The translations under genes were made by a program, and so were the position numbers. This document shows, one piece after another, positions 7,844 to 17,301 of a stretch of DNA of 64,000 nt. Below the pieces are notes generated by a model, which was not told the DNA's origin, did no database searches, and saw only the letters and a program-made list of their open reading frames with translations. Each line of letters opens with the position of its first letter. Positions within the stretch are counted from its first letter, which is position 1. The stretch is taken from positions 79,573 to 143,572 of the forward strand of contig JACUUC010000005.1 of NCBI GenBank assembly GCA_014859445.1, read 5' to 3'. This stretch comes from Bacterioplanes sp. GTDB lineage: Bacteria > Pseudomonadota > Gammaproteobacteria > Pseudomonadales > Oceanobacteraceae.

Positions 7844-9952
7844 ATGAGTACTAAACCGGTTGCTAAAACCAAAACGTTTCAACTCGGTAACGATACCGTT
7901 GTTTTAGAAACAGGCCGTATTGCCCGTCAAGCCGATGGTGCGGTGTTAGCCACAATTGGCAAAACACAAGTGTTGGCGACAGTCGTTGCAGCAAAATCGA
8001 CCAAGCCAGGTCAGGATTTCTTCCCATTATCTGTGCACTATCAAGAAAAAATGTACGCAGCGGGTCGTATCCCAGGTGGTTACTTAAAGCGTGAAGGCCG
8101 TCCTTCCGAGAAAGAAACCCTAACATCACGTTTGATCGACCGTCCTATTCGTCCGTTATTCCCAGATGGCTTCATGAATGAAGTGCAGGTGCTGTTAACG
8201 GTCGTCGGTGCTGAGAAAGACGTCGATCCAGACATCTGTGCGATGATTGCTACCTCGGCTGCTTTAGCCGTGTCTGGCATTCCCTTCAATGGACCAATCG
8301 GCGCTGCTCGTGTTGGCTTTACCGATGACAATGGTTATGTGTTGAATCCAACGTACAGCCAGTTAGAAACTTCCTTGTTGAACATGGTGGTGGCCGGTAC
8401 AAAAGACGCTGTATTGATGGTTGAGTCGGAAGCCGATGAATTAACCGAAGACGAAATGTTGGGTGCGGTATTGTTTGCCCATAAAGCCTTCCAACCAGCC
8501 ATTGCCGCCATCGCTGAGTGGGCGCAAGAGTTGTCGATTACGCAATGGGATTGGCAAGCAACGCCGCGTAACGAAGCGCTGTATGACGCGGTGAAAGCAC
8601 AAGCGGCTGCGGGCATTGCCGAAGCGTATACGATTTCTGACAAAATGGCACGATACGCCCGTCTGGATGAAGTCAAAAAAGCCGCGGTTGATGCCTTGGC
8701 AGCCAAAGACGGCGAAGAAGGTTTCAGCGCCGACGAGATCGCCGACATGGTCGGTGAGTTGAAATACGAAGTGGTTCGTCAGCGTACCTTAGACGGTCAC
8801 CCACGTATTGACGGTCGTGACAACCACACGGTTCGTCCGTTGACCATTGAAACCGGTGTATTGCCTACGTCACATGGTTCTGCGATTTTCACTCGTGGTG
8901 AAACTCAGGCCATCGTTGCAACAACGTTAGGCTCTAGCCGTGATGCACAAATGATGGATTCCTTGTTTGGCACGGTGACCGATCCATTCTTGTTCCACTA
9001 CAACTTCCCTCCGTACTCCGTGGGCGAAGCGGGCCGTATTGGTGCGATTGGTCGTCGTGAAATTGGTCATGGCCGTTTGGCGCGTCGTGGTATTCAAGCC
9101 ATGATGCCAACCCAAGAAGAATTCCCGTACACCATTCGCGTGGTGTCTGAAATTACTGAATCGAATGGTTCATCGTCAATGGCGTCTGTGTGTGGTGCAT
9201 CGTTGTCGCTGATGGATGCGGGTGTGCCGATTAAAGCGCCAGTGGCCGGTATCGCCATGGGCTTGATCAAGAAAGATGACAAGTTTGCCGTTTTGACGGA
9301 CATCTTGGGTGATGAAGATCACTTGGGTGACATGGACTTTAAAGTAGCCGGTACGGATGAAGGTATCACCGCACTGCAAATGGACATCAAGATCGAAGGC
9401 ATTACTGAACAGATCATGGAGATTGCCTTAGAACAAGCTAAGGTTGCTCGTTTGGACATTCTGGCACAGATGAATCAAATCATCGCTGAGCCACGCAAAG
9501 AACTGTCTGATAACGCCCCGACCATGACCACCATGCGCATCGCTTCTGATAAGATTCGTGATGTGATCGGTAAAGGCGGTGCGACCATTCGTGATATCAC
9601 CGAAAAAACCGGTGCCGCGATTGATATTAACGACAGTGGTGAAATCAAGATTTTTGCAGCCGACAAAGCATCGTCTGACTTGGCTAAGCAAATGATTGAA
9701 GGCATTACTGCGGAAATTGAAGTGGGTATCACCTACGCCGGTACCGTCAGCAAGATCGTCGATTTTGGTGCGTTCATTAACGTATTACCAGGTAAAGACG
9801 GTTTACTGCACATTTCACAAATCAGTGAAGATCGTGTAGAGAATGTGGCCGACTTCTTGAGCGAAGGTCAAAAAGTGAACGTACACGTGATGGATGTTGA
9901 TCCAAAAGGTCGTGTTAAGCTGACCATGAAAGGCATTGAACAGCCTGTGTAA
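7844..9952 (+). CDS. pnp: Polyribonucleotide nucleotidyltransferase (PNPase)
   Basis: Phosphorolytic 3'-5' exoribonuclease, trimeric, part of the RNA degradosome; releases nucleoside diphosphates. 702 residues, near the 711 of E. coli. Two RNase PH-like domains (about 1-215 and 310-540; the second has [20 protein letters not shown]), joined by a helical linker, then a KH domain (about 553-610 with [10 protein letters not shown]) and an S1 domain (about 620-690, [17 protein letters not shown]). AAGGA precedes the ATG. The leader hairpins suggest post-transcriptional autoregulation. Confidence 0.98.
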   Translation: MSTKPVAKTKTFQLGNDTVVLETGRIARQADGAVLATIGKTQVLATVVAAKSTKPGQDFFPLSVHYQEKMYAAGRIPGGYLKREGRPSEKETLTSRLIDRPIRPLFPDGFMNEVQVLLTVVGAEKDVDPDICAMIATSAALAVSGIPFNGPIGAARVGFTDDNGYVLNPTYSQLETSLLNMVVAGTKDAVLMVESEADELTEDEMLGAVLFAHKAFQPAIAAIAEWAQELSITQWDWQATPRNEALYDAVKAQAAAGIAEAYTISDKMARYARLDEVKKAAVDALAAKDGEEGFSADEIADMVGELKYEVVRQRTLDGHPRIDGRDNHTVRPLTIETGVLPTSHGSAIFTRGETQAIVATTLGSSRDAQMMDSLFGTVTDPFLFHYNFPPYSVGEAGRIGAIGRREIGHGRLARRGIQAMMPTQEEFPYTIRVVSEITESNGSSSMASVCGASLSLMDAGVPIKAPVAGIAMGLIKKDDKFAVLTDILGDEDHLGDMDFKVAGTDEGITALQMDIKIEGITEQIMEIALEQAKVARLDILAQMNQIIAEPRKELSDNAPTMTTMRIASDKIRDVIGKGGATIRDITEKTGAAIDINDSGEIKIFAADKASSDLAKQMIEGITAEIEVGITYAGTVSKIVDFGAFINVLPGKDGLLHISQISEDRVENVADFLSEGQKVNVHVMDVDPKGRVKLTMKGIEQPV

Positions 9953-9969
9953 GCAGAACGTTCAGTCTG

Positions 9970-10007
9970 AAAAAAACCGCTACGGTGCAGATCGTAGCGG
10001 TTTTTTT
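9970..10007. terminator. Bidirectional terminator between pnp and the convergent nuclease gene
   Basis: AAAAAACCGCTACG, loop GTGCAGAT, CGTAGCGG and seven T. The A run on the left lets it serve the minus-strand gene as well. Confidence 0.9.
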
Positions 10008-10027
10008 ATGACCTATGCTGAGGTTGC

Positions 10028-11398
10028 TTAAAGCAACTCAATGGTCTCTAAGTATTCTGGTACTGATGCTGGCCATTGCAATTCGTCTTTCACGTGCATG
10101 CGCATCGCATCGGCCGCACTTGCTTCGCCGTGTGTAATAAACACATGCTTAGGTGTGGCTGGCATTTGCCGTAACCAGTGTAAAATCTCCTCATAATCGC
10201 CGTGGCTGGATAAGGAGTCCAAATTGTGAATTTCGGCTTCCACCGGAATGTACTGGCCATGAATTTTAATCTTATCGGCACCATGTACCATGGCGTCACC
10301 GCGTGTTCCTGCGGCCTGATAGCCAAGGAACAAAATACTGTGGCGTGGATTACTCGCTAGCGATTTTAAGTGATGCAATACCCGACCACCACTGGCCATA
10401 CCGCTGGCGGAAATAATGATCGACGGGTGTTTGCGTGCATTCAGTTCGATGGATTCTTCCACCGTTTTCACATAGGTCGTGATTTGATCAATGCGATCAC
10501 AATCGTCACGACTGAGCTTGTGTTGTTCATGTAAGTCAAAAAAGATGTTGGTCGCTCGAATGGCCATGGGGCTGTTGAGGTAGACCGGTATATTCGGAAT
10601 GCGATTTTGGGCACGTAGACGCTCAATGATGAGCAAAATCAGTTGTGCTCGGCCCACTGCAAACGAAGGCAGTAACACAATGCCGCCACGACTGGCGGTA
10701 CGGTTAATAATACCGGCGATAACGGCTTCGTAATCCAGCGGCTCGTGTCGACGATTGCCGTAAGTTGACTCCAGCACTAAGTAATCGGTTGCGGGTAACG
10801 GCTGCGGTGGGTACATGATTGGATCGTTTTGGCGCCCCACATCACCACTAAACGTTATGCTCTTACCTTGGTATTCTAAACGAATGGCACAAGCACCTAA
10901 GATATGGCCAACTGGAATAAATTGGGCGGTTAGTCCGCCCTCCAGTTCGATGACATGTTCGTAATCAACACCCTTAAATTGCTTCAGCACCTTGCGCGCA
11001 TCGTCTTCGGTATACAGGGGTTCAGCGGGGCTGTGCTTAGAAAACTTTTTCTTATTGGCATAGCGAGCATCTTCTTCTTGCAAGTACCCTGCATCGGGTA
11101 GCAGGACATGACACAGCGCTTTGGTTGCACGCGATGAGTAGATCGCCCCATGATAACCTCGTTTCATCAACGCCGGTAAGTAGCCGGAATGATCAATATG
11201 GGCATGAGTGAGCAATACCGCCGACAACTCCGAGGCAGAAAATGGCAACTCGACCCAGTTGCGTGTTCGGACATTTTTGATCCCTTGAAACAAACCACAA
11301 TCGATCAATAGCTTATGTTTGCCGTATTCGACGACGTATTTAGAGCCTGTGACCGTACCGGTGGCACCGACAAATTGCACACGAAAAGAGGTAGACAT
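10028..11398 (-). CDS. MBL-fold beta-CASP nuclease (RNA exonuclease-like)
   Basis: 456 residues with the metallo-beta-lactamase signature THAHIDHSG (H65, H67, D69, H70), further metal ligands in PVGHILGA and FSGDVGR, a beta-CASP insert, and a C-terminal RNA-metabolising block (SASGMASGGRVLHHL, SSHGDYEEIL, VFITHGE). This architecture is that of CPSF73/Ysh1-like processing enzymes and bacterial exonucleases acting on RNA; activity here is inferred. A clean AAAGGAG site precedes the ATG. It is divergent from the phosphorylase operon at 11532 with a 133-base shared upstream region, which suggests joint control. Supplying 5'-nucleotides to that operon would be a sensible partnership, but this is inference. 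Confidence 0.85.
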   Translation of the reverse strand: MSTSFRVQFVGATGTVTGSKYVVEYGKHKLLIDCGLFQGIKNVRTRNWVELPFSASELSAVLLTHAHIDHSGYLPALMKRGYHGAIYSSRATKALCHVLLPDAGYLQEEDARYANKKKFSKHSPAEPLYTEDDARKVLKQFKGVDYEHVIELEGGLTAQFIPVGHILGACAIRLEYQGKSITFSGDVGRQNDPIMYPPQPLPATDYLVLESTYGNRRHEPLDYEAVIAGIINRTASRGGIVLLPSFAVGRAQLILLIIERLRAQNRIPNIPVYLNSPMAIRATNIFFDLHEQHKLSRDDCDRIDQITTYVKTVEESIELNARKHPSIIISASGMASGGRVLHHLKSLASNPRHSILFLGYQAAGTRGDAMVHGADKIKIHGQYIPVEAEIHNLDSLSSHGDYEEILHWLRQMPATPKHVFITHGEASAADAMRMHVKDELQWPASVPEYLETIELL

Positions 11399-11414
11399 AA
11401 AAACTCCTTTAAGA

Positions 11415-11447
11415 CCGATTTAGCCTAAATAAGTTGAGCTGAATCGG
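11415..11447. promoter_or_regulatory. Inverted repeat in divergent intergenic region
   Basis: CCGATTTAG (11415-11423) and CTGAATCGG (11439-11447) form a 9-base inverted repeat (one G-T pair) separated by 15 bases, lying between the nuclease and phosphorylase start codons. It could be an operator or a hairpin in the nuclease leader. No clear promoter hexamers were identified. Confidence 0.35.
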
Positions 11448-11531
11448 CATTGATCTACAACAAGGTCAACAACAATGAATGCCTCTACACTGATGGAAAA
11501 ATTACCAGCACGCAATGGCTAAAGGTACTTC

Positions 11532-13049
11532 ATGTCAGATAACGAGTCTTTTTTAACATTGATGCATCTAGGTATTGATACCCATCAGCAATTGGTGGTG
11601 TACATGCGTCATGACTGCCATGTGGCCATTGCTGAGGGCTTTAATGCACATGGTCGGGTGGAGGTGCGTACCGCACATGCGTCGATTATCGCTACATTAG
11701 TGCTGGTCAGTCATGATTTTTTATCGCATGCGCATGCGGGGTTATCCGATGCCGCGTGGCAGCAGCTGGGGCGGCCAGACAACGGCGAGCGAGCTTGGTT
11801 TCGTCATGCGCATGCGGTGGATTCTATGTCGTATGTGCGAGGCAAATTATACGGCGAGCCTTTTACGAACGATTCGGCGAAAGAGATTATTAATGACATC
11901 AAACTGGGTCGATACAGCGACATACAGCTCACGGCCTTTGTCACGGCGTGCGCTGGTAATCGTTTGGATTTGGCTGAAACCATCGCCATTACTCGGGCGA
12001 TGGTGGAGAGCGGTCAGCGCTTTTCATGGCCTAATCGCATTGTTGTGGATAAGCATTGTGTGGGTGGACTGCCCGGTAATCGAACAACCCCGATCGTGGT
12101 TGCCATTATTACCGCACTGGGGTTGTGTATGCCAAAAACCTCCAGTCGAGCGATTACGTCACCCGCAGGAACCGCTGATACGATGGAGGTTATGACACCG
12201 GTTCAATTGGACTATGAGCACATGAGGTCGGTTGTCGAAGAGCAAGGAGGGTGTCTCGCGTGGGGTGGTTCGGTCAGCTTGAGTCCGACGGATGATATGG
12301 TGATTCGAATAGAACGAGCGTTAGATTTGGACAGCGAAGGACAATTGGTCGCTTCGGTGATTTCAAAAAAGGTGGCGGCCGGAGCGCAGCATGTCTTGAT
12401 AGATATTCCCGTTGGTCCGACGGCCAAAGTGCGTTCATTGCCTTTGGCGCGACGTTTACAAGAATTATTAGAAGAAACAGGACGGGCATTGGGCTTGAAT
12501 GTGCGTACGATGATTACCGATGGCAATCAGCCCATTGGCCGAGGTATTGGCCCCGCATTAGAAGCGCGAGATGTGTTGCAAGTGTTGCGTAATGATCCAA
12601 AGGCACCGCAAGACCTACGCGAAAAATCGCTGCAACTGGCCGGAACGATGATCGAATTGGCAGGAAAAGCCGAACTAGGTTGTGGTGCGGCATTGGCTGA
12701 TGATGTCTTGCGGTCTGGGCATGCATGGCAGCAGTTTGAAGCAATTTGTCTGGCTCAGGGTGGGTTTCAAGAGCCTACTCTAGCGACTCATCGTCACACC
12801 GTAACGGCGGAGCGGCATGGTGTGATTGCGTATTTTAACAATCGGTTTATCTCACGCTTAGCCTCGTTGGCGGGTGCGCCTAATGCGCCATGTGCGGGCA
12901 TTGATTTGCATGTGCAGTTAGGCGATACCGTTTTGCAAGGGCAAGCGCTATTTACGCTTTATGCCGAAGCCGCAGGTGAATTGGCGTACGCGCTCGACTT
13001 TTTGGATGGTCATACCGACATTATCCGTATCGAACAGGAGTGTGTGTAA
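11532..13049 (+). CDS. Type 2 thymidine/AMP phosphorylase family protein
   Basis: 505 residues. Glycosyltransferase family 3-type nucleoside phosphorylase: DKHCVGGLPGNRTTP (173-187) and KTSSRAITSPAGTADT (202-217) form the phosphate-binding region, followed by a C-terminal barrel-sandwich-like domain (about 425-500). The extra N-terminal domain of about 85 residues and the overall length match archaeal AMP phosphorylases (NMP + Pi to base + ribose 1,5-bisphosphate) rather than DeoA (about 440 residues). The bacterial group is commonly labelled 'putative thymidine phosphorylase'; the substrate is unproven. First gene of a three-gene coupled operon: its TAA overlaps the next ATG by one base. AAAGG precedes the ATG. 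Confidence 0.85.
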   Translation: MSDNESFLTLMHLGIDTHQQLVVYMRHDCHVAIAEGFNAHGRVEVRTAHASIIATLVLVSHDFLSHAHAGLSDAAWQQLGRPDNGERAWFRHAHAVDSMSYVRGKLYGEPFTNDSAKEIINDIKLGRYSDIQLTAFVTACAGNRLDLAETIAITRAMVESGQRFSWPNRIVVDKHCVGGLPGNRTTPIVVAIITALGLCMPKTSSRAITSPAGTADTMEVMTPVQLDYEHMRSVVEEQGGCLAWGGSVSLSPTDDMVIRIERALDLDSEGQLVASVISKKVAAGAQHVLIDIPVGPTAKVRSLPLARRLQELLEETGRALGLNVRTMITDGNQPIGRGIGPALEARDVLQVLRNDPKAPQDLREKSLQLAGTMIELAGKAELGCGAALADDVLRSGHAWQQFEAICLAQGGFQEPTLATHRHTVTAERHGVIAYFNNRFISRLASLAGAPNAPCAGIDLHVQLGDTVLQGQALFTLYAEAAGELAYALDFLDGHTDIIRIEQECV

Positions 13050-13948
13050 TGTATTTGTTGTGTTTGGATGATCATCACGCACTGACTCAGACGATGGCTG
13101 AGCTGTTGCACGCGCAGGTGTTGCCATTAACGCAGCGTTTGTTTCCTGATGGTGAGTTTTATTTCAACATCGATGCCGATGTGAATCGACAAGATGTGGT
13201 GATTGTGTGTCATTTGCACCGACCGAACGATAAGGCATTAGCGATCTGGATGTTGGCGAGACATTTACATGATATGGGTGCCAGTAGCGTTGGTTTGGTG
13301 GCTCCCTATTTGGCTTACATGCGTCAGGATATTCGCTTTCAACCGGGTGAATGCCTAACGTCGCGTTATTTCGCTGAGTTATTAAACCAGTCTGTGGATT
13401 ATTTGGTCACCATGGATCCGCACTTGCATCGTTATCATGCCCTAAAAGAGATTTACCGTATTCCGACATCTACATTGCATGCCAGTGAGTTGATTGGTCG
13501 GCATCTGAAACATATCGAACGACCGTTAGTTGTTGGGCCTGATGAAGAGAGTGAGCAATGGGCAAAGGTCGTTGCCGACGAGGCCGGCTGTGCGTATTTG
13601 GTATTAAGCAAGGAGCGCCATGGCGATCGTGATGTGTTGATTGATATGCCCGATATTGAGCATTTTCGACAACACACACCGGTGTTGGTCGATGACATTA
13701 TTTCGACGGGGCGCACATTATTGCGCACGGCGGAGCACATCCAACGACAAGGCCTGATGCCGCCCATCTGCATCGGCGTACACGCGGTGTTTGCCGCCGG
13801 CGCAGAACAAGAAATGCGTACTGGGCCAATCGCCGACATCATCACCTGCAACACCATTCCCCATGCCAGTAACGGTATTGATGTCAGCGCCATGCTGGCA
13901 CAAGGGGTTATGGAATTGATTGAGACAACCCGAGGAACATGCGCATGA
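13049..13948 (+). CDS. Ribose-phosphate pyrophosphokinase-like protein (second Prs paralogue)
   Basis: 299 residues from ATG 13049, which overlaps the upstream stop (TAATG) and follows AGGAG. PRPP synthetase signatures: FPDGE (32-36), the flexible ATP loop YMRQDIRFQPGE (90-101), TMDPHLHRYH (121-130) where the housekeeping protein has [10 protein letters not shown], and the PRPP loop VLVDDIISTGRT (212-223). Expected reaction: ribose 5-phosphate + ATP to PRPP + AMP. A canonical prs lies at 56312, so this is a divergent paralogue dedicated to this operon. It makes or consumes AMP, a possible substrate of the phosphorylase next to it (inference). The end overlaps the next gene (ATGA). Confidence 0.85.
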   Translation: MYLLCLDDHHALTQTMAELLHAQVLPLTQRLFPDGEFYFNIDADVNRQDVVIVCHLHRPNDKALAIWMLARHLHDMGASSVGLVAPYLAYMRQDIRFQPGECLTSRYFAELLNQSVDYLVTMDPHLHRYHALKEIYRIPTSTLHASELIGRHLKHIERPLVVGPDEESEQWAKVVADEAGCAYLVLSKERHGDRDVLIDMPDIEHFRQHTPVLVDDIISTGRTLLRTAEHIQRQGLMPPICIGVHAVFAAGAEQEMRTGPIADIITCNTIPHASNGIDVSAMLAQGVMELIETTRGTCA

Positions 13949-16389
13949 CCTTGAATTTTTATCGTCAAACCCACCTAGCTCAAGACAGTACGGAACTGGA
14001 GCAAGAAGCCACACGCTTGCGCGAACTCGACAGCGGTTTAGCGTCTTGGGCTGAAGGCTGTGGGATGGTCGTGCACCAACCGGCCACCCAAATTCAGGTG
14101 CATTTGATGGCCGAGTCTTTGTTACAAAAAGGCCTAGTTAGCAGTACCCAAGATGTTTACCAAACGATGATCGCGCTTGACCAAATCACCAACCAAGCCA
14201 TGTGGCTGGTCGCGCACATGACTTACGCTAAGCGTGTGTACTTGGATGGTCGAGACTTGGACGCGGCTGATTTTAAACGTGATCCACAAGGTCATACCGG
14301 TGGTTCGTTAAATATGGTGCCAGCGTATGCTGGCATGATGGCGGCCAACCATCTTACGGGTCAGCATCGTGATTGGATTATGGGGCAAGGGCACTGTGTT
14401 GCGGCCATTGATGCGTTGCAACTATTAACCGCTACCGCTCTGCCTGAGCGGCAACAGCGCTATCCGTTAACGGATGAAGGTCTATCGAACTTCGTTGCCG
14501 ATTTTTACAATTATCGGGTGCAGCCGAATGGTCGCCCATTGTCACCTTTGGGCTCGCACGTCAACGTCAATACCGCAGGTGCGCGCATGGAGGGTGGCTA
14601 CTTGGGGTTTGCTGGCTTGCAATACGTCCATCAACCGTTACCCGGTGAGCGCTTAGTCGCTTTCTTGAGTGATGGTGCCTTTGAAGAGCAGCGCGGTACG
14701 GATTGGGCAGCTCGTTGGTGGCGCGCCGAAGACAGTGGTTTGGTAACGCCGATCATGATTGCCAATGGTCGGCGGATTGATCAACGCACCACCATCGCTC
14801 AGCAGGGTGGCAGTCGTTGGTTTGTCAGTCATTTGCGCAATCAAGGATTTGCACCATTTGTGATTGATGGACGTGATCCGGCTGCGTTTGCCTGCGCTAT
14901 TTATTATATGGAAATAGAATTGCAGCAAGCGGCTCTGCGCATTAAGGAAGGTGAAGCTCGCTATCCTGTCGCGTTACCTTATTGCATCGCCGAAACCATC
15001 AAGGGTTATGGTTTTCCGGGCGCGGGAACGAACGCCGCGCACGGTCTTCCGCTGGGCAGTAATCCACGTTCGGATAACGAGGCGCGTCGTTTTTTCCATC
15101 GTGGTGCGAATGCCTTGTTTCAACCGGAATCTCGCTGGAAGGCCGCCGCCAAACGCTTGCAACAACCAACCAATCCACGGCCACCAGCCATGGTGACGGC
15201 GAATTGCCATGAACCCAATTGGGTTGCTGCAGCCATGTCACCGATGGCGGCCATCGACGGTTATTTTGTTGACTTAATCGACGTCAATCCGCATTTGCGT
15301 GTGCGGGTTGGCAACCCCGATGAGTTACGCTCGAACCGCATGAATCAAACGCTCGATGAACTCAAACATCGCGTGACGGATCCAGAAATCAGCGTTGCCG
15401 AAGCCGTGGATGGCGCGGTGATCACGGCACTGAACGAAGAAGCGGTAGTGAGTGCCTGTTTGGCGAATCATCGTGGCATCAATTTGGTGGTGTCGTACGA
15501 GGCCTTTGCCACCAAAATGCTCGGTGCATTGCGTCAAAGCATCATTTTTTCTCGCCATCAAAAAGAAGCGAACGACCCTGCACATTGGTTGGGCATTCCC
15601 ATTATCTCCACCTCGCATACGTGGGAAAATGGTAAGAATGAACAAAGCCACCAAGATCCGAGCTTGGCAGAGAGCCTGCTTGGGGAAATGTCAGACATGT
15701 CGCGCGTGGTGTTTCCGGCGGATGCCAACAGTGCCATGGCGTGTCTCAAAGCGTGCTATGGCGACCTTGGCACCATTTGGAATTTGGTGGTGCCCAAGTC
15801 CACCATGCCAACCGTTTTCACGGGTAAGCAAGCGGCCACGTTAATGAATGATGGTGCTTTGTGTCTTCGCGGTCATTGTGCGGCTCCTTTGCAGTTGGTG
15901 GCGTGTGGGGCTTTTCAATTACAGCAAGCGTTACGCGCATCGGAACGTTTGAAGGAACGCGATGTGGCACATTCGTTGGTGTATTTGTTGGAGCCCGGCC
16001 GTTTTCGCCAGGCACGAGATGAATATGAAGCCGCATCCATGGCAGATGATTCCGTGATTGAGAGTGTTTTTCCTACGCGCATTCAGGCACGTGTGCTGTT
16101 AACTCATACTCGTCCTGAAGTGATTCTCGGCCATGCTCGACGACTGGACTTGGGGGTTCAAAAAACGCGTGCCTTAGGTTATGTCAACCAAGGCGGTACG
16201 TTGGATGCCGAAGGATTGCAGTTTGCAAATCACTGTACCTGGGCCGACGCGTTAGCGGCGTTAGCGGAGTTAGCGGGATTGCCCGCGGATCAATGGTTAA
16301 GCGAGGCAGAATATTTGGCCATTCAAGGGCAAGGTGATCCCTACGCTGTGATTGAATACCCTTATCCAGATCGTGATCTTAGCGCATAA
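13945..16389 (+). CDS. Divergent phosphoketolase family protein
   Basis: 814 residues, family length about 800. Thiamine-diphosphate enzyme related to xylulose-5-P/fructose-6-P phosphoketolase (sugar phosphate + Pi to acetyl phosphate + aldose phosphate). Five family histidines align by eye: GHTGG H117, GQGH H150, GSHV H205, AAHGLPL H366, NEQSHQDPS H569; SYEAF is at 517-521. The cofactor motif usually GDGE reads SDGA (242-245), and where I expect the cofactor-activating Glu there is Val, with EE at 498-499 a few residues earlier. Activity may therefore differ. I chose ATG 13945 (ATGA overlap, GAGGAA well spaced) over ATG 13939. Confidence 0.85.
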   Translation: MTLNFYRQTHLAQDSTELEQEATRLRELDSGLASWAEGCGMVVHQPATQIQVHLMAESLLQKGLVSSTQDVYQTMIALDQITNQAMWLVAHMTYAKRVYLDGRDLDAADFKRDPQGHTGGSLNMVPAYAGMMAANHLTGQHRDWIMGQGHCVAAIDALQLLTATALPERQQRYPLTDEGLSNFVADFYNYRVQPNGRPLSPLGSHVNVNTAGARMEGGYLGFAGLQYVHQPLPGERLVAFLSDGAFEEQRGTDWAARWWRAEDSGLVTPIMIANGRRIDQRTTIAQQGGSRWFVSHLRNQGFAPFVIDGRDPAAFACAIYYMEIELQQAALRIKEGEARYPVALPYCIAETIKGYGFPGAGTNAAHGLPLGSNPRSDNEARRFFHRGANALFQPESRWKAAAKRLQQPTNPRPPAMVTANCHEPNWVAAAMSPMAAIDGYFVDLIDVNPHLRVRVGNPDELRSNRMNQTLDELKHRVTDPEISVAEAVDGAVITALNEEAVVSACLANHRGINLVVSYEAFATKMLGALRQSIIFSRHQKEANDPAHWLGIPIISTSHTWENGKNEQSHQDPSLAESLLGEMSDMSRVVFPADANSAMACLKACYGDLGTIWNLVVPKSTMPTVFTGKQAATLMNDGALCLRGHCAAPLQLVACGAFQLQQALRASERLKERDVAHSLVYLLEPGRFRQARDEYEAASMADDSVIESVFPTRIQARVLLTHTRPEVILGHARRLDLGVQKTRALGYVNQGGTLDAEGLQFANHCTWADALAALAELAGLPADQWLSEAEYLAIQGQGDPYAVIEYPYPDRDLSA

Positions 16390-16423
16390 AGTCCGATGTG
16401 AGTTGGCATGGTAGGAGTCGAGT

Positions 16424-17191
16424 TTATGGCGGCTGTACGATCAACGTCGGACTGAATGACCAAGGATCGGGTAGATCATTAGGAACGGGCGGCAATGGGT
16501 TGGCTTGTAACACGCTGCGCACAATCCACTCGGCCAGCTCTGGATTGCCGTGCTGTTCCAGTATCACTAAATCGGTGGCAATGTGGCGATAGCGAACCGT
16601 GAAGCGAATGCGCACTTCGCCTTGCCAAGTCGCGGGTGCAATCAAGTGTTGGCGTAAATGTGCCAATACTTGTTGTTGGTAGTGTTGTTCTATTGGATCG
16701 CGACTGAGTGTGTCGGAGGCTTGCCAGTCGCTCACGGGCTGCGCTTGTCGCTTGCTGGAAACAGAGTCTGTTGATCGCGAAACAGTGGCTGTGAGCGTAG
16801 GTTGGTTGACGCTCGTTGGTGAGTGGGTAGGCGATGTGTCATGTTCGCTCACAGGGTGTTTATCGGTACTAGGGGTTTCGGCATCGTTTTTCCCTGTATC
16901 CACCAAGATTGAGGATACGGTTGCTGGCGGCGGTGGTGTTATCTCCTCGGTAATCGGTGCAGCCAGGGTGGGTTCGGTGAAGCGTTGCTGCGGCCGTGGG
17001 TGTTGAATGGTGGCGTTAATGACTGGCCATGATTTGGGTGAGTCCACCGACCAATCGACAGCGTAAAGCCAGAACGCCAATAGTAGATGCACGCCTGTGG
17101 CGAAAACAAATGCCAAGGCCAAACGCCAAGTAGGCGATCGTGGGCGAACGCCAAAAGGGGAAATGTGCCAATTACGTGCAGATTGAGTCAT
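16424..17191 (-). CDS. TonB-like energy transducer
   Basis: 255 residues from ATG 17191. N-terminal cytoplasmic stretch, one membrane helix (about 23-43, WRLALAFVFATGVHLLLAFWL), a Pro/Thr/Ser-rich periplasmic spacer with PPPP, and a C-terminal TonB domain (about 170-255: VRIRFTVRYRHIATDLVILEQHG, PLPPVPNDL). Such proteins couple the proton-motive force to outer-membrane receptors; no exbBD or receptor gene is adjacent, so the partner is unknown. It could instead be a TonB-domain protein with another role. The predicted -10 lies only 6 bases before the ATG (see promoter), so the message may be leaderless. Convergent with the phosphoketolase gene; no terminator seen in the 34-base gap. Confidence 0.75.
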   Translation of the reverse strand: MTQSARNWHISPFGVRPRSPTWRLALAFVFATGVHLLLAFWLYAVDWSVDSPKSWPVINATIQHPRPQQRFTEPTLAAPITEEITPPPPATVSSILVDTGKNDAETPSTDKHPVSEHDTSPTHSPTSVNQPTLTATVSRSTDSVSSKRQAQPVSDWQASDTLSRDPIEQHYQQQVLAHLRQHLIAPATWQGEVRIRFTVRYRHIATDLVILEQHGNPELAEWIVRSVLQANPLPPVPNDLPDPWSFSPTLIVQPP

Positions 17192-17197
17192 GTCCAC

Positions 17198-17227
17198 ACT
17201 ATAGCCTTCGCTGCGCAAAGCGATCAA
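17198..17227 (-). promoter_or_regulatory. Predicted promoter of the TonB-like gene
   Basis: On the minus strand TTGATC (17222-17227), 18-base spacer, TATAGT (17198-17203). The expected start of transcription falls at or next to the ATG at 17191. Confidence 0.5.
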
Positions 17228-17301
17228 TGCAGAAATAACAGAGCGAGAAGGTAGGATTAGGGAAAACAGCCATGTATGATAGACCGATGAATGAATCTTG
17301 C

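Noticed and set aside
16390..16455. Inverted repeat AGTCCGA/TCGGACT as a terminator after the phosphoketolase gene
   Set aside because: Arms are about 50 bases apart with no T run, so it is unlikely to form a terminator.
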